In this document: positions 16,438 to 24,706 of the stretch, in pieces
How the letters are laid out: every line of letters begins with the position of its first letter
How positions within the stretch are numbered: the stretch's first letter is position 1
Assembly: GCF_001278705.1 (NCBI RefSeq)
Contig: NZ_CP012600.1
Span: 3,473,917-3,537,916 of the forward strand
DNA from: Bacillus gobiensis
GTDB lineage: Bacteria; Bacillota; Bacilli; Bacillales; Bacillaceae
Direction: 5' to 3'
DNA: 64,000 bases
Made by a program: the position numbers and the translations under genes
The notes under the pieces: generated by a model
Told to the model about the DNA's origin: nothing
Databases searched by the model: none
The model's input: the letters and a program-made list of their open reading frames with translations, nothing else

Positions 16438-17348
16438 AAAATCGGTTCTTCCTTTGCTGTTACAACCTTTACCTGCTCAGCCTGCTCTTTTATGCGCAAC
16501 TTAACTTTTTCCCGTATGTATTGATTGTGCTGCAATACACCGCCTTGCAGAATGAGATCAAATTCATCATTTACGATGTCCGTTTTTTGGATAACCGTTA
16601 GCAATAATTGCCCCAATTCTTCAGCAGCGCTGTCTAAAATAGACTTACTCACTTCGTCGCCCAGCTCGCGGGCTTTTTCTACAGACTGCGTTAGCGCGCT
16701 TACGTCGTCAACAGTATACTCCACGCTGTAAACCCAGTTGTATAAATCCTCTATGCTGGCAATTTGAAAATGCTCTAAAATGAGTCTTGCCAGGATCGTA
16801 TTTTTTTCTCGTCCGTCAAGCATTTTTAAAACGGATCGAATCGCTTCCTTGCCGATCCAATAGCCGCTGCCCTCATCCCCAACCCGGTGTCCCCAGCCTC
16901 CTGCTCGTACAAATGTCCCTCTTCCATCGTGAGCAAAAGCAATGGAACCCGTGCCAGCGATCAGTAATACACCTGGTTTGTCTTGCGTTACACCTAATAG
17001 TGCGGATTGGCAATCATTTTCGATTATTAGTTCTGGAATCGTCAAAGATAATTGCTGTACCGCTTTTCGGACAAAACCTTTAACTGTTCTTTCGTCCATC
17101 GAGGTATCAATACCTGCCAGTGCAAAAACTGCTTTGTCAATTCGAGTAAGGCTTTTTTCATTTAATCCAGATTCGTCCAACGCTTCTTGAATCGATTTTG
17201 TAAGTGCTTGTACCGCTCCAAGCTCACCAACGACTTGGTAATTCGATGAACCTGCTTTTCCTCTCCCGAGTATTGCACCTTTAGCATCTGTAATAACAGC
17301 TATCGTTTTCGTAGCGCCGCCATCAACCGCAAGCAGCAGCTTACTCAT
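16401..17348 (-). CDS. BadF/BadG-type sugar kinase (N-acetylglucosamine-kinase-like)
   Basis: A 315-residue ASKHA-fold ATPase. The phosphate-1 loop DGGATKT is at 9-15; further motifs are the catalytic-region ENDCQSALLG, phosphate-2 IAGTGS and GWGHRVGDEGSGYWIG. Members phosphorylate amino sugars such as GlcNAc or MurNAc. The start is set at ATG 17348, where GGAGAG precedes it; this ATG overlaps the last codons of the upstream lyase by 8 nt, showing translational coupling. The kinase therefore probably acts in the same pathway as the ArgH-like lyase, an unusual pairing. Confidence 0.88.
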   Translation of the reverse strand: MSKLLLAVDGGATKTIAVITDAKGAILGRGKAGSSNYQVVGELGAVQALTKSIQEALDESGLNEKSLTRIDKAVFALAGIDTSMDERTVKGFVRKAVQQLSLTIPELIIENDCQSALLGVTQDKPGVLLIAGTGSIAFAHDGRGTFVRAGGWGHRVGDEGSGYWIGKEAIRSVLKMLDGREKNTILARLILEHFQIASIEDLYNWVYSVEYTVDDVSALTQSVEKARELGDEVSKSILDSAAEELGQLLLTVIQKTDIVNDEFDLILQGGVLQHNQYIREKVKLRIKEQAEQVKVVTAKEEPIFYIINRGLAITE

Positions 17349-18864
17349 CTTCGGCTCTCCATTCATTAATAATGCGCTGCACTTCATCATCCGACCTTGA
17401 TAGAATGCTAGTCTTTTCTTCCAGCCAACCTTCCCAAGCGGTTTGCTCTTCATTGCGAATCTTAATGGTTTCACGCATCCGCTCAGGACAAGGTCCACCC
17501 TCAAGCGATCGAATATCAACAAAGTACTTCGGGCTTAAACAATTATTTAGCTGTTCGTTTGTAAGCCTTGATTCACGGCCGACGATTCTTTTTGTGTGTT
17601 CGTTTAATACATCAAGTGTCAGTGCTTGGAGGGATCCGCTTCCTTTTTCGATCAACGCTTTCACTGTTGAACTGACTACATGGTGTGCTTGACGGAACGA
17701 TAGCCGATCGACTCTCACCATTGTATCCGCAAGCTCTGTGACATTGGCAAAGCTTTCTTTTGCGCGATTGAGAAGGACTTCCTTATTAACTTCCATTGTC
17801 ATTAGCACGCTTGAAAGAAGACGGTATATCCCTTCTAACGTTTCGATTGCCTTCCACATGTAGGGCTGCATGTCATCTTCGGTATCCACAATATCTCCGA
17901 ACGGGGTATTGTGCATCATTAGCAGCACCGTTTGTGTATCTCCGGCTACACTCGATAATAGTGCACGCATATGCTCGATGGATACCGGATTTCGTTTTTG
18001 CGGCATAATGGAGCTTATTTGAACGTACGGAGCAGAGAGGGTAAAGACACCAAATTCTTGTGTCCCCCATAAGAGAAAATCCTGTATGGACCTTCCTAAA
18101 TTTAGGGCGGACAGCTGCACAGCGGATGCCGTTTCTGCAATATAATCTGCCCCTGCTACAGCATCCCATGCATTATCAATCATCTCTTCAAAGCCAAGCA
18201 GGTCTTGAACTCGCTTCCGATTCACACGAAAACCCGAAGTAGTAAGTGCAGCCGCTCCCATACTGCTTCGATTAACCGTTTGGTAAGCCGCCGCCAACCG
18301 TTTCAAATCTCTTGTTAACGTATCGGTCATTGCATTAAAATAGTGAGCGAGGGTTGTAGGCTGCGCCTGCTGAGTATGCGTGTACCCAATCATGATCGTA
18401 TCGCAATGCTCTTTTGTCAGCTCAATGAATGTCTTGCGCAGCTGCAATCCGGAATTCATTAGTTCTGTAATTTTCTTGCGCAGCGTCATTCGATAAAGTG
18501 CAATCCCCATATCATTCCGGCTCCGGGCAATATGTAAATTTCCAGCGATATCACCAGCTTTTTCGATCAATGCGTGTTCCACTTGAAAAAATAAATCTTC
18601 AAATCTAGAATCATAGCTGCTCGATTTCAACTCATCAATATCAATACTTCGTACAGCAGCTGCAATTTTTTTCGCTTCCTCTTTTTCAACCAAATCCTGT
18701 TCTACTAGCATGATAAGATGTGCATAATGAATTTGAATCATCGCTTCGGTGAAATTTTGTTTTGCATGATTATAGGCAGGTTCTAACACGATGGATGTAT
18801 ATGTCTTGGAAGGGAAACGCTTCCCCTCACGTTCAGCGATCTGCTCTTGAAGTGATTTTTTCAT
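17341..18864 (-). CDS. Argininosuccinate-lyase-like enzyme (fumarase/aspartase superfamily)
   Basis: A 507-residue member of the fumarase/aspartase superfamily, closest in pattern to ArgH. Visible signatures are ARSRND (113-118), GYTHTQQAQPTTLAHYF (160-176) and the superfamily loop SSIMPQKRNP (284-293), where Ser284/Ser285 would provide the catalytic base. It is longer than a normal ArgH (about 460) and the residue after ARSRND is Met instead of Gln, so a role in arginine synthesis is doubtful, and no arg genes are nearby. The start at 18864 follows AAAGGA; the frame remains open to 18933. It is coupled to the BadF-type kinase. C-N lyases of this group release fumarate from N-succinyl-type substrates. 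Confidence 0.85.
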   Translation of the reverse strand: MKKSLQEQIAEREGKRFPSKTYTSIVLEPAYNHAKQNFTEAMIQIHYAHLIMLVEQDLVEKEEAKKIAAAVRSIDIDELKSSSYDSRFEDLFFQVEHALIEKAGDIAGNLHIARSRNDMGIALYRMTLRKKITELMNSGLQLRKTFIELTKEHCDTIMIGYTHTQQAQPTTLAHYFNAMTDTLTRDLKRLAAAYQTVNRSSMGAAALTTSGFRVNRKRVQDLLGFEEMIDNAWDAVAGADYIAETASAVQLSALNLGRSIQDFLLWGTQEFGVFTLSAPYVQISSIMPQKRNPVSIEHMRALLSSVAGDTQTVLLMMHNTPFGDIVDTEDDMQPYMWKAIETLEGIYRLLSSVLMTMEVNKEVLLNRAKESFANVTELADTMVRVDRLSFRQAHHVVSSTVKALIEKGSGSLQALTLDVLNEHTKRIVGRESRLTNEQLNNCLSPKYFVDIRSLEGGPCPERMRETIKIRNEEQTAWEGWLEEKTSILSRSDDEVQRIINEWRAEDE

Positions 18865-19074
18865 AAGCTGACAATCCTTTCTGATCCCATTATTAGTTGA
18901 TCTCATTTTTGGCTGCATTCGACTGATTTTCACATCGATTACTGGTCGATCCTTATTCCTATCTCAATTATAGATTGTTAGGACTTACCTGCCAACATGG
19001 CTCAGTACCATTTTTATAATATTCGATCTTTTCAATAAAGGGCTAATGCCATTTCTAAGGTGAAAATAAATTTC

Positions 19075-19105
19075 TTGACATTGACACAATGTCAATCTTT
19101 ATAAT
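19075..19105 (+). promoter_or_regulatory. MerR-type promoter with 19-bp spacer and operator palindrome
   Basis: TTGACA (19075-19080) and TATAAT (19100-19105) are perfect consensus hexamers separated by 19 bp. The spacer holds the 7-3-7 palindrome ATTGACA-CAA-TGTCAAT. This is the textbook arrangement for activation by a MerR-family protein, which is encoded immediately downstream. Confidence 0.85.
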
Positions 19106-19137
19106 CAAGATAATTCCAAAACAAGGAGGAGATCCGA

Positions 19138-19539
19138 ATTACCATAAATGAAGTGGCACGGCAAACCGGCGTTAGCGCACGTTCCCTTCGATATTATGAG
19201 AAAAAGAAGCTGTTGATTCCAAAGCGCACTGAAAATGGATACAGGCAATACAGTCAAGATGACATCGAGCGCATTCAGCTGATTAAATTTTACTTAGGGC
19301 TTGGTATGGGAACGAATGATATCGCAAACCTCATCCATTTACCAGAATCCGAGTCGCCAGATCACTTTCAATGCGCATATGAAGCGGTCAAACTCTACGA
19401 AAGCAAGCTTACAGATGTACAACAGCAAATCGAAGTGCTCAAGGGACAGGAAAAACAGTTACTTGAAACGTTGTCATGCTGGAAAGAAATTCAGGACCGG
19501 TTAAATCAGGGAATCCCCCTAGAAAGAAAGGAAGCGTAA
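19138..19539 (+). CDS. MerR-family regulator, probable ATT start
   Basis: A 133-residue MerR-family regulator. The winged helix shows VARQTGVSARSLRYYEKKKLL and ENGYRQYSQDDIERI; a coiled-coil dimerisation helix (DVQQQIEVLKGQEKQLLETL) and a short effector region follow. The conserved family N-terminus (x-T-I-N-E-V-A) is reached only if translation starts at ATT 19138, which lies 6 nt after AAGGAGGAG. The first conventional start, GTG 19153, removes part of helix 1 and is 21 nt from that Shine-Dalgarno. The downstream MFS gene follows by 5 bp. The upstream 19-bp-spacer promoter marks this as an autoregulated MerR operon for drug export. Confidence 0.85.
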   Translation: MTINEVARQTGVSARSLRYYEKKKLLIPKRTENGYRQYSQDDIERIQLIKFYLGLGMGTNDIANLIHLPESESPDHFQCAYEAVKLYESKLTDVQQQIEVLKGQEKQLLETLSCWKEIQDRLNQGIPLERKEA

Positions 19540-19544
19540 AAAAC

Positions 19545-20945
19545 GTGGAAAGTACCTATACCGAAACGAATTCGTCAAACATGAAAAAAAGTGTCATTTG
19601 GATTTATTACATTCTGTTTTTTGCCGTATTGAACGAATCAGTTTTTAATGTATCAACTCCGGATATTGCCGAGCAGTTTGATCTGAGCGCTTCTGGTGTA
19701 AGCTGGGTAATTACGGTCTTTATTATCATATTCGGTATGGGATCCGTTATTTTCGGAAAGCTTTCAGATTTGTTTAGTGTCAAAAAACTGATCACGATCG
19801 GAATTGTCCTTTATGGAATGGGCTCCATTTTGGGGTTTGCTCTGCAATCCTGGTATCCGGGGATCATTATATCCCGTGCGATTCAAGGGGCAGGCGCATC
19901 CGCTATACCGGCACTTATCATGGTCATTGTCGCCAAATATTTTTCACCCGCAGAACGGGGAAACATGTTTGGTATCATCACATCTACCGTTTCCTTCGCG
20001 ATCGGCATCGGACCGGTACTTGGAGGCTATATCGCCGGATCGTTCCACTGGTCCTTTTTGTTTCTTGTGCCGCTACCTGCACTAATCGCTATTCCTTTCT
20101 TCCAAAAGCTCCTTCCGGTAGAAAAGCCGAGCGCAGGCAAATTGGATGTTCTTGGAGCCGTACTGATGGGAATCGCGGTCTCAAGCTTGATTTTATTTAC
20201 AGTAGAAGCCAGCTGGTTTTATTTGCTTATCGGTGTGATAGCGCTCGTCCTATTTATCATACGCATCCGGCGGGCGGATGAACCTTTTGTCGATCCAGCC
20301 CTATTCACGAATCCGCTTTACCGCAGCGGACTCATCATTGGTTTTCTTATCTTCAGCACGGTCATGTCGATGATGTTTGTGATCCCGTTGATGCTGAGTA
20401 ATATGTACGGTTTATCGACAGAGAACATTGGGCTCGTCATGTTTCCGGGTGCTTTTAGCGCAGTCATATTCGGAAGAGTTGCCGGGAAGTTGACGGTGAA
20501 TAGGGGAAGCCATTTTGTCGTATACCTGGGGTTGATATTGATTGCGTTAAGTCTATTGCTGCAGTCTTCATCCATCGGTTATTGGGTCTGGTACATTGCG
20601 TTGTCACTCATCATTATGTACATCGGATTCTCCTTCTTGCAAACGGCATTAACGGAAAGTGTCACGCAGATATTGCCTCCTGATCGTATCGGAGTCGGCA
20701 TGGGTTTTTATAACATGACTTCGTTTATTTCAGGGGCAGTAGGAACAGCTGTCGTTGCCAGAGTATTGGAGCAGGCCGTGCTCAATTTTCCGCTGCATCC
20801 GTTTGTTTTAAACTCCAAGGCATATTTGTACAGTAATCTCATCCTGTTATTAAGTCTTGTGGTTCTGGCGAGTGCGATTCTTTATTACTTTACATTCGGA
20901 AAAAAGAATCCTCAGACGGTTAAGGAATTGCGGAATGAATCTTGA
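19545..20945 (+). CDS. MFS drug exporter (DHA2/TetA(L)-like, 14 TMS type)
   Basis: A 466-residue multidrug or tetracycline-type major facilitator. After a short polar N-terminus the first helix begins at KSVIWIYY; DHA2 motifs are visible (VFNVSTPDIAEQF, WVITVFIIIFGMGSVIFGKLSD, IISRAIQGAGASAIPAL). The GTG start at 19545 is 5 nt after the MerR stop and preceded by AAAGGAAG; an in-frame ORF reaches back to 19476 inside merR without a ribosome binding site. Expression should be induced by the MerR effector, probably the exported compound. Confidence 0.9.
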   Translation: MESTYTETNSSNMKKSVIWIYYILFFAVLNESVFNVSTPDIAEQFDLSASGVSWVITVFIIIFGMGSVIFGKLSDLFSVKKLITIGIVLYGMGSILGFALQSWYPGIIISRAIQGAGASAIPALIMVIVAKYFSPAERGNMFGIITSTVSFAIGIGPVLGGYIAGSFHWSFLFLVPLPALIAIPFFQKLLPVEKPSAGKLDVLGAVLMGIAVSSLILFTVEASWFYLLIGVIALVLFIIRIRRADEPFVDPALFTNPLYRSGLIIGFLIFSTVMSMMFVIPLMLSNMYGLSTENIGLVMFPGAFSAVIFGRVAGKLTVNRGSHFVVYLGLILIALSLLLQSSSIGYWVWYIALSLIIMYIGFSFLQTALTESVTQILPPDRIGVGMGFYNMTSFISGAVGTAVVARVLEQAVLNFPLHPFVLNSKAYLYSNLILLLSLVVLASAILYYFTFGKKNPQTVKELRNES

Positions 20946-20981
20946 TCCAGCTGATTGAGCAGATGCATTATTGATACGTAT

Positions 20982-21027
20982 AAAAACCCCCCTTAAGATA
21001 GGAATTTCTTAAGGAGGGTTTTTTTGT
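20982..21027. terminator. Bidirectional terminator between MFS and MocR genes
   Basis: AACCCCCCTTAAGA pairs with TCTTAAGGAGGGTT (one mismatch), flanked by AAAAA and TTTTTT. It serves both convergent genes. Confidence 0.85.
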
Positions 21028-21036
21028 CATCGACTA

Positions 21037-22467
21037 TCACGTCCAGGCTTCTTTTAACAATCGAATCCCTGCCTCCAGCTCATTCTCTGACAACCCTCCA
21101 AAACCTAATAGAAGGCGGGGAGGCAGCTGAGTGTCGAAGGTTATCCAATACGGTGATGTAGGATAGACCTTCACTCCTTTTTCTTCAGCCTTGCGAACAA
21201 GCTCCGATTCAGAGCGGCCATCGTTCACCTCAATGACGATATGCAAACCGGAATGCTGCCCAATAACCTTCACCCTTTCTCCAAAAAAGCGGGTGATGGC
21301 TGACAAGAGAAACGCATGCTTTTTCTTATACACATTCTTCATTCTGCGCAGATGTTTTTCCCACCAGCCCTCCTCCATAAATCGTTCCAGTGTTTGCATG
21401 TGGATAAGGGAGGCTGTCGGTTCAAGGAATGCTTTTTTGTCCTTGTATTTTGAAATCAGTGATTCAGGAAGCACCATATAGCTGATACGGATTCCTGACA
21501 ATAGAGACTTGGAAAAGGTCCCCATGTAGATGACTCGGCCACTCTTATCCAAACCTTGCAGTGCGGGAATGGGCCGCCCCTGATACCGGAATTCGCTGTC
21601 GTAATCGTCTTCAATGATGTACCTGTCATGTTCAGCTGCCCACTGCAGCAATTTTATACGTTTATGTATCGGTAAGATCATGCCGAACGGAAACTGGTGT
21701 GAGGGGGTTACATACACAAGCTTTGCTTCGGACTTCATCAGATACTCCATATCAATTCCGTCTTCTTCCAAGGGGATTGGCACCATCGGGAAGTTAAGCT
21801 CAGAAAAGACAGATCTTGCCCCGTTATAGCCTGGGTCCTCCACAGCGACAGGCTGTCGTTCTGTTCCGAGCAGTTGACATAGCAATAGCAGCATCTGCTG
21901 GGTGCCAGCTCCAACGATAATTTGGTCTGGTGAGCATCGAACCCCTCTGGATTGACGCAGATATCCTGCTAGTTGATGTCGGAGACCGGGCTCACCCTGC
22001 GGATCGCCGTATAACGACAAAGAGTTTGTATACTCTTGCATGATTTGATGGGAGATCTTGTTCCAAACTGAAAAAGGAAAAGAGCTCAAATCAATCGTGC
22101 CATTTCGAAAATCACATCGAAGCACGGGGGAGGCAGCTGGCTTCGTTTCTACGATCTCTTCCGCATCCTGTCGTCCGGGTTCTTGATTGGTCACTTTTTC
22201 TAGGAATGAAAAATCTTCTTCTAGCTTAAGGACATACAATCCGCTTCGGGGCCTGCTCTCTACATAGCCTTCGGATACAAGCTGCAGGTAGGCAGCTTCT
22301 ACAGTGTTTCGGCTGATATCCAGGTGTTCTGACAGCCGCCTGATCGCAGGCAGCCGCGTGCCGGCATGGATGCGCCCGCTTTTGATTTCTTGGCGAATAT
22401 GCCGATATAACTGCACGTAATATGGATCTTTTTTGTCCTCATACAAATTAAGCGTAATCTCCAGCAT
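21037..22467 (-). CDS. MocR/PdxR-type GntR-aminotransferase regulator
   Basis: A 476-residue fusion of an N-terminal GntR winged helix (about 10-78, with IRRLSEHLDISRNTVEAAYLQL) and a fold-type-I aminotransferase domain (about 110-470). The PLP-binding region reads GTFSKSLLSGIR with the Schiff-base Lys, and YIIEDDYDSEFRY is also present. Such proteins sense PLP or amino acids. It is divergent from a flavin-nucleotide-binding gene, and the intergenic region carries the direct/inverted repeat set typical of MocR operators. It probably controls that neighbour. Confidence 0.92.
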   Translation of the reverse strand: MLEITLNLYEDKKDPYYVQLYRHIRQEIKSGRIHAGTRLPAIRRLSEHLDISRNTVEAAYLQLVSEGYVESRPRSGLYVLKLEEDFSFLEKVTNQEPGRQDAEEIVETKPAASPVLRCDFRNGTIDLSSFPFSVWNKISHQIMQEYTNSLSLYGDPQGEPGLRHQLAGYLRQSRGVRCSPDQIIVGAGTQQMLLLLCQLLGTERQPVAVEDPGYNGARSVFSELNFPMVPIPLEEDGIDMEYLMKSEAKLVYVTPSHQFPFGMILPIHKRIKLLQWAAEHDRYIIEDDYDSEFRYQGRPIPALQGLDKSGRVIYMGTFSKSLLSGIRISYMVLPESLISKYKDKKAFLEPTASLIHMQTLERFMEEGWWEKHLRRMKNVYKKKHAFLLSAITRFFGERVKVIGQHSGLHIVIEVNDGRSESELVRKAEEKGVKVYPTSPYWITFDTQLPPRLLLGFGGLSENELEAGIRLLKEAWT

Positions 22468-22487
22468 GTGAACCTCCGTCTTCCATA

Positions 22488-22536
22488 ATTGACCCTATTA
22501 TAAACGTTAAAATTGGCTCTAACAATCAGGGACAAT
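22488..22536. promoter_or_regulatory. MocR operator: two direct repeats and one inverted repeat
   Basis: ATTGACCCT (22488-22496), ATTGGCTCT (22512-22520) and the inverted copy AGGGACAAT (22528-22536) lie between the divergent genes. Two direct boxes plus an inverted box is the usual layout for PdxR/GabR-type regulators. Confidence 0.6.
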
Positions 22537-22585
22537 AATCATTACACTAGTAAAAATAAAGATACATATACAGGAGGTTATGGCG

Positions 22586-23131
22586 ATGATGCCAATGCGT
22601 TTTCATTTCTTAGAGTGCACAGATAAGGAAAAGATTCAACACTTTTTGAACCATGCGAGAGTAGGTTATCTTGGTTTAGCCCAGAAAGAACAGCCGTACG
22701 TTGTCCCATTAAATTACGTGTGGTGGCAGGGAAAGATTTATTTCCACGGAGCCGATACAGGACGAAAAATTGACATGATAAAAGAGAATCCTCAGGTTTG
22801 CTTTACGGTAAGCGAAGAATACGGAACAATCGCTAATCCGGTCCCAGCCAAGACAGACACCGCCTACATGAGTGTCATGGCTTTTGGAAAAGCGCACCAC
22901 GTCACAGATTTGACAGAAGCGACTGAATCTATGCAGCAATTGTTAAATAAATATGTTCCAGGATATTTCGATACCCCCTTGTCCAAACAACATATAGAAA
23001 AATATCGTTCAAGCAAGGGCAGCGCCACATCGGTCATTAGTATTAGCGTAGAACATCTCAGCGCCAAAGAAAATCCGCTGGAGAAAGAGAATAAATTTTA
23101 TCCCGGACGTGAACGGAAGATGGATATATAA
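22586..23131 (+). CDS. Pyridoxamine 5'-phosphate oxidase-family (flavin-nucleotide-binding) protein
   Basis: A 181-residue split-barrel flavoprotein of the PNPOx-like/FMN-binding group (pattern VGYLGLAQKEQPYVVPLNYVW, then GKIYFHGADTGRKIDMIKENP). It probably binds FMN or F420-like cofactors; the reaction is unknown and true PNP oxidase activity is not implied. ATG 22586 is preferred over ATG 22580 because AGGAGG is 8 nt away instead of 2. It is divergent from the MocR gene, which is likely its activator. Confidence 0.85.
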   Translation: MMPMRFHFLECTDKEKIQHFLNHARVGYLGLAQKEQPYVVPLNYVWWQGKIYFHGADTGRKIDMIKENPQVCFTVSEEYGTIANPVPAKTDTAYMSVMAFGKAHHVTDLTEATESMQQLLNKYVPGYFDTPLSKQHIEKYRSSKGSATSVISISVEHLSAKENPLEKENKFYPGRERKMDI

Positions 23132-23235
23132 GCCCAAGAATCAATGATTTGATCAATAAAAGCATCGCAAAACAAGGATTCAGATTATAACAATAGAATA
23201 CTTTCATAACAATTGTTAAAAAAAGGGGGGAGTTT

Positions 23236-23549
23236 TTGAGCCAGTCTATAACAGAAGATGAACTAACTTTTACTAGATTTCATGACGAATATATAAAAGC
23301 TTGGGAGCTTGCCATGGATACCGGCGAAACTTCAGCTCTGCAAGCGATGTCTTCCGGCTATTATGTGACTTTCTTTTCTAACGAACGGGAAAAGCCCGTA
23401 TTTTTCACACGGGAAGAAGCAATTGAAGGCATGAACAAATCATTGAAAAAGAACAACAAATCGTTGCAAAATTATTTACCATCGAAAACTGGGAGATTCA
23501 AGGTGGCCGATGGATGTTGATAAGGGAAATTGAAGAACCGATTTTATAA
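23236..23549 (+). pseudogene. SnoaL/NTF2-like protein, frameshifted
   Basis: Translation begins at TTG 23236 after GGGGGGAG and reads MSQSITEDELTFTRFHDEY and so on, a small NTF2/SnoaL-like or ketosteroid-isomerase-like protein (fold assignment tentative). At the AAAA run 23468-23471 the frame slips: the next frame reads KLFTIENWEIQGGRWMLIRE and ends EEPIL at 23549, a natural C-terminal strand pair. One extra A would restore a protein of about 104 residues. As sequenced, the product ends at 23520 with an unrelated tail (GRFKVADGC). Sequencing error or recent mutation. Confidence 0.7.
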
Positions 23550-23640
23550 AGAAGTGCCAGCGTTCGTTTTATGCAGGAATTAAAAGATTCATACAGAAAG
23601 ATAATGGGAAAAGAATAAAAAAAGTGAAGGGGGAGCTAAA

Positions 23641-23991
23641 ATGGCACGTGTTGTAGCATTTGAATTAAGCAGCCAGGATCCAAAAAAAGCCGCCGAGTTT
23701 TATTCTAAGGTATTTAATTGGAAAATCGCTGCTCCGAACTACGACTATTGGCCGGTAACTACAGGAGACGATGGCAGTACCGGGATTAATGGAGGCATTA
23801 GTTTAGGACCTATCGAATATCCTCAGGGAACCCGGATACAAATAGAGGTAGAATCCATTGACGACGCTATCGAAAAAGCTTTAGAGAGCGGTGCAGAGCT
23901 TGTGCGCGGGAAAATGGAGTTTGACGAGTTTTATTTAGCATACTTGGAAGACCCTGTTGGGCTGGGATTTGGATTGATACAAAAAAAGTGA
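23641..23991 (+). CDS. VOC-family (glyoxalase-like) protein
   Basis: A 116-residue vicinal-oxygen-chelate protein with one pair of beta-alpha-beta-beta-beta modules: VVAFELSSQDPKKAAEFYSKVFNW at the N-terminus and FDEFYLAYLEDPVGLGFGLIQ at the end. Metal-dependent chemistry (glyoxalase, dioxygenase or antibiotic binding) is possible, but the substrate is unknown. GAAGGGGGAG precedes the ATG. It lies downstream of the frameshifted SnoaL-like gene on the same strand. Confidence 0.88.
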   Translation: MARVVAFELSSQDPKKAAEFYSKVFNWKIAAPNYDYWPVTTGDDGSTGINGGISLGPIEYPQGTRIQIEVESIDDAIEKALESGAELVRGKMEFDEFYLAYLEDPVGLGFGLIQKK

Positions 23992-24050
23992 CTGCTTGAG
24001 CTGTCTAATAAAATGGCACGATCTTATCAAAACAAAAAAATTAAAAATCG

Positions 24051-24107
24051 AAAAATAAGCCGTTTAACATATTAAACATGACTAATATGTTAAACGGCTT
24101 TTCTTAT
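24051..24107. terminator. Strong terminator after the VOC gene
   Basis: AAGCCGTTTAACATATT pairs perfectly with AATATGTTAAACGGCTT (17 bp), with A-rich left and T-rich right flanks. Confidence 0.88.
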
Positions 24108-24241
24108 TTCCTACACAATAAATCCACGATTCCCCACCTACAACTGCCTGTACATCATTAAGTAAGTGTTAATAGGATGTATTAAAGAAAGTGAATGTAT
24201 GTCATTTGTCATAGATCAAAGGTAAAAGGAGATGATAAATC

Positions 24242-24631
24242 ATGATGAACAATGAGGAAACACTGTGCAACAAGTTTGCGGACATTATAGGTGGGCAGCC
24301 TGGATTTGCCGGTGGAAAATGTGTGGCTACAATATCTCGAAATGAAATAAGAGCTACAATTTTGGAGAAGAGGTTTGAGGTGACTTCTTCTTTCTCATTC
24401 GAATCAATAAGTAAGTTCAGTGGGAAAGCATTATGTTTAGGAAGAATAGCACTTTTACAAGATGAAGTCGAACCGTTTATTACTGTAATTCGTGATCAGG
24501 GAATAACCGTTTCGTCTATCCATAATGAATGGTTGTTCGATAATCCCAATTTAATTTATGTCAATATTGAAACTGTTGAAAAACCATTGATTTTTGCAAG
24601 AAAAGTGAGAATTGCGTTAGATGCTATTTGA
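24242..24631 (+). CDS. DUF1259 (LppY/LpqO)-family protein
   Basis: A 129-residue protein corresponding to one DUF1259 repeat: CVATISRNEIRATILEKRFEVTSS, then LLQDEVEPFITVIRDQGITVSSIHNEWL, then NPNLIYVNIET. The family is of unknown function and often occurs as a two-domain secreted protein; this copy has a single domain and no signal peptide. AAGGAGATG precedes ATG 24242. The 24108-24241 gap shows no other feature. Confidence 0.8.
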   Translation: MMNNEETLCNKFADIIGGQPGFAGGKCVATISRNEIRATILEKRFEVTSSFSFESISKFSGKALCLGRIALLQDEVEPFITVIRDQGITVSSIHNEWLFDNPNLIYVNIETVEKPLIFARKVRIALDAI

Positions 24632-24706
24632 ACAGAGCCATGTACCTTATCAAGTAGTAAGATAAAATACCGCTCATCCTTCGAGAGGTGTTTTTCAGTT
24701 TATAGC

